DNA of 54,820 nucleotides from Hirudo medicinalis (lineage: Eukaryota; Annelida; Clitellata; Hirudinida; Hirudinidae), in the NCBI GenBank assembly GCA_011800805.1, contig MPNW01000229.1, forward strand, positions 107,512-162,331, read 5' to 3'. The position numbers and the translations under genes are program-made. This document shows positions 1 to 11,891 of this stretch, one piece after another (the first letter of the stretch is position 1; each line of letters opens with the position of its first letter). The notes beneath the pieces were generated by a model. It had not been told where the DNA came from. It saw only the letters and a list, made by a program, of their open reading frames with translations, and ran no database searches.

Positions 1-96
<96 letters not shown>
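1..96. repeat. (AAT)n microsatellite at window start
   Basis: Uninterrupted AAT trinucleotide array that enters from outside the window, so its full length is unknown. The following stretch to about 500 is very AT-rich with short AATAATAATAAAAATTATTA inverted motifs (around 232-270 and 384-404) and no coding signal. Confidence 0.97.
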
Positions 97-507
97 TACG
101 TCAGTCTTTTGACATAATACACGCCATGCTTATCAACGGATTGAAGCTTCATAGAACTTTATTTTAGATGTTCTGTCAGGATCTGAATTTAGCGAATCAT
201 CAAGCATATTCCATACAACAACCAGATGCCATTAATAATAATAAAAATTATTAATAATAATAAAAATTATTATGGTCAGAGTAGGCCTGTTCCTAAACTT
301 AATAAGATTGCCTAGCTGTTGGTGAGCTTCTCTGAGATATTCAGCCATATCTAAAATCACAAATGATGCACCTTTATCTGCTTTAATAATAAAAATTATT
401 ATTAAATTATTTATTCTAATTAATTACAATATACTTAATATTATAACATAATTAATATAATAGTATAATTAATTTCATAATATAAATAAGTCAACCATCT
501 TACCTTT

Positions 508-584
508 CATGTCTTTATCATGTCCTTACCATGTCCCTATCGTGTCCTTACCATGTCCCTATCACGACCTTACCATGTCCTTAT
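508..584 (+). repeat. 11-bp minisatellite, 7 units, abutting a 3' splice site
   Basis: Seven head-to-tail copies of an 11-mer close to CATGTCCTTAC (starts at 508, 519, 530, 541, 552, 563, 574). The array ends exactly where the acceptor AG (585-586) of the first visible CUB exon begins, so its pyrimidine-rich units form the polypyrimidine tract of that intron. Confidence 0.85.
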
Positions 585-586
585 AG

Positions 587-2310
587 CATGCGACATGGTT
601 GTCGTGGATGACGAGGGAACGATGGACTTAGAGAGCAGTCGGAATTGCACTGTCCTTCTCCTCAACTCGAAGGTCATCGAGGTCACTGAGATGAACATCG
701 GCAGGAGAAAGAGGAGGTACTTCAGACAGACAGCCATCAAAGGAGAGGTTTGTGAATAAATAAAGCTGTGAACTGTGAACACATCTTCATGGACATCATT
801 ACATATTTAACACCTTTAAGTGGAAATTTCGAGAAATGTAATTTTTCAATATTCTCTCATTATTTCGTCGTTTAAATTTTAAAGAATTATATTTAAGAAA
901 AAAATTATGCTTCTTTAAATTATTAAGGAAATAAATCACTTTAAAATTTAAAATTTTATATTTTTGGTTTTTGTTTGTTTAAATCCATTCTTTCATCTCA
1001 ACTTCCGTGTAGAATCGTACTTGTTAAAGTTTCACGTACTTTTTTCTATTTTCCATTTCTGAGCAGCAACATATAAAAAACTTTTTGTTTTTCACCTCCA
1101 TTGGGATGATGGCGACCTTATCAGGTACAATAGCACAGGTACACCTGATGACAATAACTCAGCAGGTCACACGGCATCTTTCGAAACCTCTGGAGCCATC
1201 GCCATCTCCTTAAATTAATGTTAATTAATTGTCTGCACAAAGTAATACACGCTGTAACGATCAAGATAACAATTATTTCTGACCTCCTCAGTGCACCAAC
1301 ATGAGGGACAATCTGGAGATACTCGGCGGTTCAGACATCGGAGAGGATTACATGGAACTCATTTCCAGGCTCTGTGGCCGTTCGATCGGAGGTTGGAAAA
1401 ATTTTATCTTTCCATCCATCCATCCGTCTGTCCATCTTTCCACCCACCAATCCACCCATCCATCCATCAATCCATCCATCCACCATCCATCCATTAATAT
1501 ATCTATCCGTTCATCCATCCACTTAGTGCCTGTAAAACTGTCCGGTCTAACGATTAAAAAACTTTGCAAACATTGTCTTCAAGGTTTGAAATTGAGAAAT
1601 AGCTGGAGAATTTCATTTTTTTTTAGAATGACAGTTAATTCGATAATAATAATAATAATAATAATATTCTTAAAATCTGCTCGATTGAATCCCTAAAAAT
1701 GTCTAATGTCCATGTCTCCTTCAGACTTTACCGGGATTCGAACTCCAGACCCTCGATGCTTCTATCGTATTTTTCACACTTTTCATCAAGCTTACCAGCA
1801 GAACAAACACCCTGCATCTCAAAAAATCGACCTCTGCTTGAAAGTTCAAAGTTGACGATGATGAAAGTTGAAAGGTGTTTGCAGATGATCAAAGGGAATC
1901 CATGAGTGGTCCTGCAAATGTTCTTCATTCTTGCAGCGTTTCTTCAGTCCATTAATTTACGAATCAGACTTCTTGTTCATTTGTATGACTTTGTTTCGTC
2001 AAATCCACGTTTTCCATGCTTTCTAAATCTTTAACAACTTGTTCCATCTTAAAAGATCTTAACAATCAACTAATTTAAACTAATTCAATGTTGCAATTTT
2101 CGTAAAATTCTGCTCACCTATTGTTGCTGTTGTTGTTGTTTTTCAGGATTTGAGACCGGCAATCGCGGTGCTGTGGTTCCAGTTCCTTGTCCATACACCA
2201 TGGTCAAACTCACTTCCAGTGGAGTGTCCAACAACAAGGCAAGAATCCATTGGAGGACCAAGGAGGGAGAGTACGATGAGAAGTGTCTCCTCCCTCACTC
2301 CTCGTCATGA
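587..2310 (+). CDS. CUB-like domain protein, last three exons (5' partial)
   Basis: Exons 587-747, 1292-1391 and 2147-2310 join in phase (161 = 2+159; 100 = 99+1; then G|GA) with GAG|GTTTGT and GGAG|GTTGGA donors and CTCCTCAG and TTTTTCAG acceptors. The product resembles a CUB domain: a first half with paired Cys, a conserved-looking [14 protein letters not shown] stretch (like the C..D.LEI.DG motif), then R-L-C-G-R, then a GF-type strand ending in ARIHWRT (like GF.l.W). CUB domains are extracellular, disulfide-bonded interaction modules. The protein ends at TGA 2308-2310, about 22 residues after the domain, with AATAAA only 30 bases later. The gene's 5' part lies outside the window, so signal peptide and other domains are unseen. 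Orthology is not assignable. Confidence 0.62.
1414..1520 (+). repeat. Degenerate (CCAT)n tetranucleotide array
   Basis: Runs of ATCCATCCATCC with interruptions, within the intron that follows the second CUB exon. The repeat gives spurious PSIHPSIHP-type open frames on the plus strand. A short (AAT)n tract follows near 1643-1664. Confidence 0.85.
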
Positions 2311-2339
2311 GTTCATTCCAGCATCAGACAATCGAGGTT

Positions 2340-2345
2340 AATAAA
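2340..2345 (+). promoter_or_regulatory. AATAAA poly(A) signal of the CUB gene
   Basis: AATAAA 30 bases after the TGA of the CUB-like gene, supporting 2147-2310 as its terminal exon. Confidence 0.6.
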
Positions 2346-2624
2346 CTGGACGAAAACCTATTCTAAATTTCAGATAAAGAAGCAAAAGATTTCAAATAAA
2401 CGCATTCGACTGCATGATAACGCGTGTTACTTGTAGGAAAAACATCCTTATACCATAGATATTATTATTAATAATATTACATCTCATGGTCGTTATTGTT
2501 GTACTTAAACTTAACTGAAAACCTTTTTCACTTTTTTTTTTAAATTCAAATTCAAAACCATCTTCAAGCGATATTTTTAAGCCTCTTAAATCACTAAAAC
2601 AATAAAAAAAAACCGCTTTTTTGA

Positions 2625-2730
2625 CAAACCGCCTCTCACGATGGCAGCACGGATTCGAATCCCGTTGTGGGAGCACCATCCTAATCATCTGGCTGTGCAA
2701 TGGACGTTAATAATAAAGAACAAGAACAAC
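2625..2730 (+). mobile_element. tRNA-derived SINE fragment (copy 1)
   Basis: Contains a tRNA T-arm-like box (GGATTCGAATCCC) followed by GTTGTGGGAGCACC, then a non-tRNA tail ending GGACGTTAATAATAAAG. The same order of motifs (CGCCTC, GCAGCACGG, TTCGA.TCCCGTTG.GGGAGCACC, .TCCTAAT, GGACGT.AATAAT) recurs on the minus strand at 22245-22396, so both are copies of one retroposon family. It is truncated at the 5' end here. Confidence 0.7.
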
Positions 2731-4230
2731 AACAAGATTAACAACTTGACAAACCAGCTTAATCAAAAAACCCAGATAAGTTTGCAAAACAAAAAAGTAT
2801 ATCAAATAATCAACAATAAACGAAAGCGCTCAGACAATGACAATGGAACTAATCAACTGAGGGCTTTATTGACGCATCGAGACCTCATTTTGTGGTCTTA
2901 TTATATGGAGACTTGTGAGTTCAAATCCGTGCACAGCAAGACTCAAAGATTCTTGAAAATGTTTCATTATTACTCTTAATAATATTAATATTACTTTACC
3001 ACATTACATTAAATTTATTTGAAATTTAAAATATTTAAATTACAATGTAATATTTCGTTAGGTGGAGTTTACTCAAATAACTTAATGTTTACTTTGGGAT
3101 TTCCAAATCAGTTGGGAAAGTAAATGATGAAAATGATTTCTTAACAGTGAAAAACATCGAAATGGATTGAAATTGAACACAAATGAGAGCGACTCTTTCA
3201 ACAGCCAACCTTAACCTTACAATCCACCTTTAAAACTCTTCTTTTCATTTTCGGACTCATTATCGGCACGACCATTATCTGTTTTAAGAGTTTAAATCAA
3301 CCAACACTGAAGAACGCTTTGCTTAAAAACAATCCCGCAGTTTATAAATATTTTCGCAATTAATCAAAATCAATTAAAGTTTATTTTTGGTCAACAAAGA
3401 ATCGACAACAAATTCACCTCAAAAGGAATTCATCAACGTCGTCAAGATCTCCTTAAACGAAAGAGTTACGGCCACTCGCCAGATGGCGAAAGTCAAAAAA
3501 GTATGTATTACATGAAAATAAAATCACCGACTTTAGATTAAACACTTCAAGAACGATCTCAGGAAGAGATTTTTACAAATCAAAATTAGAATCTGACAAA
3601 GTCGTCAGTTAACATGTGGTACAACATGCGCTCTTTTGTGGCCTGAGTTTTTGCAAGCTGGACTGCAGACACAAAACACTTGAATAGATCACGAACTTCT
3701 GGTAACATTCAAAAAATTCAGAATAACATTCAAAAAATTCAGAATAACATTTAAAAAATAACGATTTCGCACTTGTAAACATTTTACTATTTTATATTTT
3801 GTGCGAATGAGTTGGCCATTTAAAACCCGCTCCAATGGGTCATTGCAGTTTTATTCATCTCTTTACTGGTATTAAATACAGTTTTCTTGGCCAAACCAAG
3901 GCCTTAGGCCTTACGTCAGTTTCTTCACGGCTATCACTTGCAACCAAACTTCCCGAAAAATATGGAGGCCTGCCAAAGAATTCCATCCATGCGACATCGG
4001 TGGACAGGTCGGTCACCGTGGGAGAGTCACAGGTCCCAGGAAACATGACCACGCCTCATTTATTTCGTTCATGAGAAAGTGCTGCTGAGCGAAGCATATT
4101 TTGAGGTTATAGGGAAAATGATATTTCATAATTATGACGAGTTATGCTTGTCAGTCATTACAGATGTATTCGACCACGCACTGCTCTAGTCTGTGACGCA
4201 AGAGCAACTCGCTAAACATTTTTCAATGCT

Positions 4231-4276
4231 TATATAGGCTCTAAAAATAGATCGCCTCAACTTGGCTTCTGATTGG
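4231..4276 (+). promoter_or_regulatory. Candidate KLF promoter: TATA, MEF2-type site, inverted CCAAT
   Basis: TATATA at 4231-4236, CTAAAAATAG at 4241-4250 (fits the MEF2 consensus YTAWWWWTAR exactly), and ATTGG (inverted CCAAT) at about 4272-4276. The cluster lies about 320 bases upstream of the first coding exon of the KLF gene. This is motif matching only. Confidence 0.3.
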
Positions 4277-4569
4277 TCGACGTTGATGAGCGCTCAGAGC
4301 CGAATGAGTGGTGATGTTGCGAATTAGTTGTAGAAAATAAGTCATTTAACGTCTCATCCTTTGTCCACTGTGCATCAGGGTTCAGAAGTGCGATTCCGAC
4401 TTTGAGAAAAACTTATTTACAGCAACAGTCTGAGCATTGTTTGTCTGGTTTCGGCCTGATTCTACTGCTGACTTCATGGATTAGAAATACGGGGCTCTCC
4501 GAACTATTGCACTTTCCAGTTTATTGACTTATATTCAGTAGAGTTACTACCGTAAAGTTCTTACCTCAG

Positions 4570-5033
4570 CCTTCGAACCCCTGGAAGAGACGATGCTGGG
4601 AGAATTTGCCACTCCCGTGGACAGCAGAGATGGTCAGCTGATTCCCAGCCAGCATATGGAGGATGGAGATATTTTTGATCTTTTTGACGAAGTTGATATT
4701 CAAACGGTGAGTTTGACTCAAGATTTTGAATGCGATTTGTAAATGACTCGCCTTTCTTCGTGCCTGCCGCCAAAGACTCATGTCAGCCCAAAAAAACTTC
4801 TGACATCTAGGGATTGTTTATTTATAATGACGCATACTGACCAATTATTATTGCTTTTAGATGCGACTTGAAATCAATCTTTTTCTCAATCTTTCATGAG
4901 AAAACATTATGGAATGTTTCAGTAAATTCACTTAAAAATAGAATATCAATCTTCTAAAGAAATAATGAACTGACATTATTATTATTATTAATGATTATTA
5001 TTATTTATTATTATTATTATCATCATCATCATC

Positions 5034-5065
<32 letters not shown>

Positions 5066-5118
5066 CATCATCATCATCATCATCGTCATCATTATCATCA
5101 TTATTATCNTCATCATCA

Positions 5119-5173
<55 letters not shown>

Positions 5174-6915
5174 ATTAACACATTGCACAATTAACACATT
5201 GCACAATTAACACATTAATAATTAATTAATTATTAAATATTTAATTAATCGATGTTATTTTTCAGTTTTTTCAAGATTTTGAAAGCCTCTTCTCACAAGA
5301 TTCGGAGAAGCGTGACTTGTCCTACTCTTCATTTCACGTGCAGCAACAACAGGGTCAAGCCAGCCAGGCGGACACTTTGGACGAAGCCATTTTTTGTGTC
5401 AGGCAGTCTCTCTCTCGAGATAGTCATGGGAGTGTTGTGACCTTCAGTCCGAACGTAACCCAGATTAAAAGCGAGGTCACAGAAGATTTTACAGATCAAC
5501 CTCGCAACGATGCCATCGTTTTTTCTCCGCAACCAGGAAGAGTCATCAATGAATTCTTTAATGATCCCAAAAGAAGAAGTGTTAGTTATTCGACTTGTAA
5601 CACAGAAGCCAAATTGAGCGATGATCGTGCCACCAAAAAGGAAAACCTTAGAGCTTATCAGCTGAGCAGTGTTTCGTGCACTCCAATCTCTCCAAAGAAG
5701 ATTAATTTTTTTAATGAGCAGAATGTGATGCCCGTACAGTCCCAAGTGCCTAAAGTAATTACATCAACAGTAAGTCAAAACAATTACCAAACTGATTACA
5801 ATGCTTTACAAAATGCAAGGAGTCCTTTGACATCCAAATCACAAGAAGGTCTTTGCAAGGTTGCTTGTAACTGTCAGCCATATCAGTCCATCACCATCCC
5901 AGAAACAATATATTTTGAGCACACATTCCCTGAGAAGGTCATGCCAGATTATTCAAACTTACAATTCCCTTCCCCGCCAACATCGAGACCTCATCTTCAA
6001 GATACTGAAGCTCTTGAGTGGCAGACTTACAAAAAGGCCCTGCATCGTTCCTTTTGGCAGCAATATGAGCAAGACTTCAGGGAGACTTCTGCCAACTCTG
6101 GTGGCCACTTCACATCCCTTCCTACATATGAATGTGTGCAAAGCTACCATCAACCACCACAAAACCAGATTCTACATCCTCAGCATCTGCCATACTCCAG
6201 TCATCAACAGACGCCAATTCCATTTCAGGGAGCTATGAACATTATTTCACCTCCTGTATCACCCGACCAGATCTACAAGGAGTCGAAATGCAACTACGGC
6301 CAACCGGTGTACCACTCGAAGTTTCAAAATCATAACACTGTGAGACAGCAAGTGGCCACCCCACCATGTTCACCACCTAACTTGAGCTCTTCCCATTTCT
6401 GTCCGACCCCTTACCAGAGCAAACAAATGCAGGGAAAGGTGCAGATGGAACACATGACTCCAGATTTCGTCCATACAAACACGAATGCAAGTGCACACCT
6501 TCCTCCCACACCAGTTTCGGCCAACCTACTCAGGGAAGCCTCGGCAACCAACTATGCGTCTATGGAGTACGAGATCAAATCAGAACAAGAAGACATGGAC
6601 ACTGCTTCATCCACGAGCATCTCCAAGAAAAGAACGAGAGGAAAAAGGAAGCAGATAATCCATACTTGTCCGAGTCCAGGTTGTTCGAAAACCTATAGCA
6701 AAAGCTCACATTTGAAAGCCCACTTGAGAACTCACACCGGCGAAAAGCCATACCAATGCAGCTGGAGTGGATGCGGATGGAAGTTTGCCAGATCCGACGA
6801 ACTCACCAGACATTACCGAAAGCACACGGGCGACAGACCATTCCAGTGCACCCACTGTGACAGGGCCTTCTCGAGGAGCGACCATCTGTCGCTCCACATG
6901 AAGCGACACAACTAA
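4570..6915 (+). CDS. KLF5: Krüppel-like factor, KLF4/5 type (C2H2 x3)
   Basis: Nuclear DNA-binding transcription factor for GC/CACCC boxes. Visible coding exons are 4570-4706 (donor ACG|GTGAGT, possible start ATG 4593) and 5266-6915 (acceptor TTTTTCAG, phase 0), giving 587 residues from ATG 4593. The last 84 residues are three C2H2 fingers with the invariant KLF spacing and linkers TGEKPY and TGDRPF; contact residues [11 protein letters not shown] and RSDHLSL match KLF family fingers. The HMKRH ending four residues before the stop is KLF4/5-like. The N-terminal part has an acidic hydrophobic patch ([15 protein letters not shown]) suited to activation, two IKSE sequences that fit the SUMO consensus, and many Ser/Pro sites (PPVSP, PPCSP). 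All three fingers lie in one uninterrupted exon. If the acceptor at 4568-4569 is used, an upstream exon carries the true start. The KLF5 symbol is by similarity; KLF4/5 (Drosophila dar1) group is safer. Confidence 0.88.
4976..5171. repeat. Compound (ATT)n/(ATC)n microsatellite in KLF intron
   Basis: Alternating ATT and ATC trinucleotide blocks with one ambiguous base at 5109, inside the 559-base KLF intron. It is followed by three copies of a 14-mer close to CACATTGCACAATTAA at 5177-5215. Confidence 0.95.
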
Positions 6916-7199
6916 GACTTGTGACCCCGACCTGTAAATGACCCTTGTTAGTCAAACGGACTACAACAATTTTTATGATTGCAGAGTCTGTCCTCGAATC
7001 TGTGCCTTAGATTCAAAAGTGCAATAAAGACTTCTAGGCTCAAACTTTTGACGACCTGCTTGAAAATTGAAGCTTCACATTTTTATCGGATTATTTTCCC
7101 AATTTTTCTAACCGCGTCAATTTTTTATGTATATTTACTTTTGTACTTTTCCGAGAATCAAGAAACTCGAGGAGCGCATTGAACGACAGTACGAGCCAT

Positions 7200-7205
7200 T
7201 TTATT
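7200..7205 (-). promoter_or_regulatory. AATAAA poly(A) signal of EIF3E (minus strand)
   Basis: TTTATT on the plus strand, i.e. AATAAA on the minus strand, about 180 bases past the EIF3E stop. It lies between the two KLF poly(A) candidates, so the convergent 3' ends interlock. Confidence 0.5.
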
Positions 7206-7254
7206 CGACACATAAGAGTGACAGACGTTTCACTTCAGATAAATGAATGAAGTC

Positions 7255-7260
7255 AATAAA
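7255..7260 (+). promoter_or_regulatory. Distal AATAAA of KLF (proximal at 7023)
   Basis: Two candidates serve the KLF transcript: AATAAA at 7023-7028 and at 7255-7260. Use of the distal one would overlap the convergent EIF3E 3' UTR. Confidence 0.45.
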
Positions 7261-7381
7261 TCTTATTTCCTATTTTAAGTTGTTGGACGTCCCAATTAAT
7301 CAGCCCACTGGTTGGCCTGCAACGTTTAACAATGGCAATTGTAAGAACAGATTGACATAAGCTTAGGCAGTAGTAGTAGAA

Positions 7382-10300
7382 TTAAAACCATGATCCTGAA
7401 ACAAAGTTGAACTCGTCTACCTCATGATCCCTGATGGAGCACTTCTTTTCAAGATTCAAGACTTGCACCTGTGTTTTGAGGGCGAGATTCTTTGTCTTCT
7501 CAATGATTTGCTGGTGGACATTCAGCTCTGGAGTTCCCATGATTACAAGACCCTTAAATCAAAAAATCAACTGCTGAATCACACATCCTTAGTCACCGGG
7601 CTTTCCAGCACGTACACTTAAATGACTTCTAAAGCAGTAATGCGTTGCAGACATCATCAGAAAAATCATTGAATAATGTCAACAGCTCGTTGTGAATTTG
7701 CAAGAATCAACAACTATAACTAACATTCTTGCAATCAATCTTTGCATCGAGATGGGTGGCGGTGATGAGGTTGGCAATCCATCTCTCGGCTTCCTCCTCT
7801 TCGTCCATGTTCAACTTCTCGGCAAATTGACTGTACGAACGCAGTTCCGCGATTGAAGATTTTGATTGCAAGGGATAAATTAGAGATTTGTGTCAATCAC
7901 CTGATGCTAATGCGATTGTGAATCTTGCAGAAGGCCTCGAATATGAACAGACGCGCATTGTCGATGAAATCCTTGAGACATCCGACGAGGAAGAAGTCGT
8001 TCGTGATCACCTAGAAATCATTTCATCGTATTTTAGCTCTAAAAATCTTACAGCAAAAAATTTGAAGTCACACGACTGGAGTGACGACAAAACAAAAAGA
8101 CAACTGTCGCACGATAGGATCCCAAGAGCAATTTAATAATCTCAACCTAAGCAAGGAGACAAAACCAATCATCTCACCACTTCGCATTCCTTCAACTTCT
8201 GCTGGGCACCTTCGAAGTCAAAGTTCACGTACAGGCACTCCAAGAACTCTGTAATGGGGTCTCTGTATGTGTAGGACTCCTAATGAAGCCAAAGAAATAA
8301 CAAATAGCATTCAACATTAACATAAGTGCAAAGCACAACAACTCTGGGAGTAAATGCAAGCTTCAAAATTGCATCTTCTACCATTTGTTAGGGTTATGAG
8401 CCTATTATTATCGATGTACAAACGCTCTGTCGCAACATCACATTTCCAATCGACGTACCTGGGTGATGACTCTAACGAGATCCTTCAGGAGCTGCTGGTG
8501 CTGAGTCTGCCTCCTCCTCCTGTTCGTGATGACGGCAGCCGTGACGTACCTCATGATGTGCGGGCACATGGTTTGGATGGCATTTAAGTAACTGGATGGA
8601 AAAGACATAATTATGCATTGATAATTTCTGCTAATGAAACCTAAAACTAGTATTTCTAATATTTATTAGTCAATAAAATTCCAAGTGCATTTGATCTTCT
8701 GACCGATGCATTCCCATAACAAACATTGGCCATTCTCACTTGGGACTGTAGAGGAATATGTCGATGATGTAGTCACGACCCTTTGAGTGGTTGAAGTAGA
8801 CGAACAAGCTCCAGTGGATCAACCACGTTCTTTGTTGCAAGAGGATCAGGTTGTTGCTGTTGTTCGAGGTCTGCATAGCAAACAGGTTTCAGTGCAGTCA
8901 ACACGGGCATGCTTTTTATGAGTAAGTTAAGTCAAAAATACATTCTAATGACTTTTTAGATCCACTCCAAAAACCGACTCGCATCCGCTACGACATTCGG
9001 GGTCGCATTGCTGCTACCGGGCTCGTTGCGATGAAGAGGTTCTTTTCAATATTTCGGTCAGCAAAACATATGATAGCCACTTACAAAGTTATCCAGGGTG
9101 TCTTTCAGCTTAGTGACATCATCAATGGCATTCTCCCAATCCTGCATCAATATGTCAGATGCCAGTTTTCCCCACAGTGTGTTCATGTAATTGGCATCAT
9201 TTGCCGGGAGCTATTAATAATTAATAAGCTGATTAATTAATGTTAATTGAACTATTATTATTCGAGGTTGTTATTTATTAGGGTTTAAAAATTGAATAGC
9301 AGATAGAAAAATTGATCTGATGAGGAATCACCATGTCACCACTCAATGAATGCTCGAACATTTGCTAAGGCAATATAAGTGTTACAGATATGATGCCAAC
9401 AAACAAACATGTCCTAATATCATTGAAACTACAACACAAGCACATTATGCTTGAATTTAATTTGCAGTCCAAGTTTAAATGTCTTGGCAAACTGACCATG
9501 ATCCTGACAAAGTAGAGGTACTGAGAGGATCTCGAGTAGTTGCCACACTCGTAGTGGAACTTGGCACAAGCGTACAAGGTGTCCAGCATCTCCATCCGGA
9601 ACTGAAAAACAAGTGCTCGACATGAATTTTCGAGGTATTGCAATCCTGCCCAATTTTTTGGAATGTCACGAGTGACAAGTTTGTTGAAAAGTATTTTTAC
9701 TCACCCCTTTCTTTGACAAGTATTCTAATAACTGTCTTCCATCCCTTAAGAATGAAATAATATACATAAATAATTGCCTAAAGAACTATTTTAACATTCG
9801 ATTCCAATAAATAAGTAATAATAGTACTTAACGGCATGAATTAAGTTGAATTAATACTGAATACTAAAATGTTGTTGACAATTTGTGAAAACTAGGGACT
9901 CCTTAATTCTGTAGTCTTAAGATTCTCTTACCTGGTGTTCTGAATGTTGGATGCTGTCTCCTCATTGGCGAGGATGTTGATGAGAGAATCGGCTTCAGCC
10001 TCCAGCTCCTTCATGTTACGAAGCACCTCACCTCTCTTCTCAAGCATTCCTAGTTAAGGACAACAATTTGTTCATAAGGGCCAATTCTACTTTGGAAAAA
10101 TTATTACAGGTGATAACAGTGTTTATTATTTTGGTGCAAGCAAAAGAGAGATGGTGAGGCGTACTTTGTGGAGGTTCCGGTTGGTCAGGGTGCCTGGCCT
10201 TGTACACATCAGTTGAATAATCAACCATCTTTGTGTTCTCCAAGAGCTCCAGTTTTCCATCAAGCAATGAATTTTCATCATAGATCTGAAAGTTGTGAAA

Positions 10301-10615
10301 TACGATATATGCTTTGTACTTTCCGTTATGGAATGAGTATAAAAAGCAGTGGAGCAGCATTCACGACCTAAACGTAATTCAATTTGAAAAGAATTTCCCA
10401 GTTTTCAAGAAATGGCGTTGATATTCACATCAAAGGTTTCAGTATAAAAACATTACGTCCGGCACGTTAAACATATGCAGGTTCATCTTCCGAAAATGAT
10501 AAAAATTCTCATTTCTACGACTCACGTCTTTTCCTGAAGCAAATTCCATTAAAGGTAAAACCATGTGGCGGTCCAAATAGGGCGCCATTAGATTTGTTAA
10601 ATCATACTGCGCCAT
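7382..10615 (-). CDS. EIF3E: Eukaryotic translation initiation factor 3 subunit E (eIF3e/INT6)
   Basis: Subunit of the cytosolic eIF3 complex that recruits the 40S ribosome to mRNA. Twelve exons on the minus strand, all phase-consistent: 10526-10615, 10165-10285, 9932-10049, 9705-9744, 9497-9601, 9085-9210, 8740-8870, 8459-8591, 8178-8279, 7901-8010, 7725-7830, 7382-7552. They encode 450 residues (human 445). The start [17 protein letters not shown] parallels human MAEYDLTTRIAHFLDRH. Other family blocks seen include [14 protein letters not shown], the [13 protein letters not shown] helix, [32 protein letters not shown], the PCI-domain stretch [15 protein letters not shown] and the winged-helix part [11 protein letters not shown]. 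The last exon ends at TAA 7382-7384; its tail after the conserved VIEKTK-like helix differs from human. Exon 4 is only 40 bases. The gene converges on KLF. Confidence 0.96.
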
Positions 10616-11891
10616 CCTCGCTGAACGATAATTAAAACAGCGGAAGGTTGCTTGTTTTTGGATGAACGAAAGATTTGGAGATTCAGTAAAGGCGTTAATA
10701 GCAACTTTTGTCAAACGTTTATATTTTAATTTATTTTTAAACAATTTATTTTTTCAACAACGTATATATGAAAAGATGTAATTAACTTAAATAAAATACG
10801 AAGCTTTTACCATATCAATATACGCTGATTCACCAAGCAAGTTTTCATATAATATAACGATGATATTAAGCGACAAGTGACAAATTTTGTTCATGACAGA
10901 ATATTCTGCCCATATAAAACCACAAACCCATTTGTGGTTGGGATGCTGCTAAATTGCGGAATATAGGTCTAATGTCGTTTGTATTTTTGTATCAAGGGTC
11001 CAAATATACTAGCTCTTTTGAAAATACAAGGAATTGTACTACAATCAACAATAAAGACACTTTGTTCAATAAATAATTGGTTAAGTAAACAGTAAAAAAA
11101 AAAAACTAAATTAGTGAATTGGTGAATATTCTTAAGGTATTTCATCTTTTAATTCATAAATTAGTGAATTGGTGAATAGTCTTAAGGTAGACTGGCATTT
11201 CATATTCGTACGTTCGAGTGAGTCATAGTATGTGAATCCCCTTTCTTTAAAGAATTCCTTATCTACAAAACAACAAAACAATATGACAATTTTTCGGCTT
11301 AAAACCACAGCGAGACTTTTCACAAATTTGGAGCACCACATACTGAATGTTAATTTTAACACCAAAGAGACTTCTTCGCTTCATCCTTAACATTTGTGGA
11401 GGAATGTATCCAGCTTTAAGAAAGGTGACTTCAACGATCACGGGTGTAGTTTGTGCGCCATGGAGCTTAGCATAGAAAACCTAGCCTAATCATCGGCCTG
11501 TTGAATATCCTCAATTGTGTGGGTTAGACCACACGCTCCTTTCTTTGTTATGGCTCACTGTTAATAGAAAGACCGGTTTGTACTTTAGTGTGAGAGCAAA
11601 TTAAACGACCATAATTTGAATGTTATTTGCGAACTTTAAGAAATGATTTGAGATTTTTCATTTTTTTTTGCTAAACTCATATTAACTTTTTTAAATTAAC
11701 CTAAGACGATTAAAATTGGTTCAGCTGTTTGAATTTTACTTAGCTTCGAAACGGGTGTGGAATCTTGTTTACATTGCGAGTTATTGTGATTTTTTGAAAT
11801 ATAATTAAAAAGATTAAATATTATTCCATGTTTTGGAGCGCCTTTATTCTAATACACTCGGTTGAAAGTCAATTTTATCTCTAGAATCCTC
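10616..11891. other. Intergenic region between EIF3E and the acidic orphan gene
   Basis: Divergent 5' ends flank this stretch (EIF3E on minus, the next gene on plus). It is AT-rich. A 23-base segment (AAATTAGTGAATTGGTGAATA...CTTAAGGTA) occurs twice at 11107-11137 and 11157-11188. Minus-strand open frames around 11132-11441 did not join into a credible gene. Confidence 0.5.

Larger units (their letters stand above)
2361..4569. other. Intergenic region and likely KLF upstream/promoter area
   Basis: Apart from the SINE fragment, no coding exon is supported. AT-rich sequence with poor short open frames to about 3900. Between 4190 and 4330 the composition changes and several promoter-like motifs cluster (see separate entry), consistent with the 5' end of the KLF gene. 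A weak tRNA-like B box (GAGTTCAAATCC near 2918) may be another retroposon scrap. Confidence 0.5.

Noticed and set aside
1730..1743. ACCGGGATTCGAAC shared with 44790-44803, resembling a tRNA B box
   Set aside because: The match is only 14 bases and flanks do not align, so a repeat family cannot be claimed.
3484..3501. ATG GCG AAA GTC AAA AAA|GTATGT, which looks like a tiny first coding exon
   Set aside because: No downstream exon in matching phase was found; the KLF exon at 4570 needs a different phase.
11132..11441. Minus-strand open frames (for example IVEVTFLKAGYIPPQMLRMKRR and DKEFFKERGFTYYDSLERT) that might be exons of a small gene
   Set aside because: The best donor (CA|GTATGT) and acceptor (TTTGTAG) give incompatible phase, no start codon fits, and no family is recognised.
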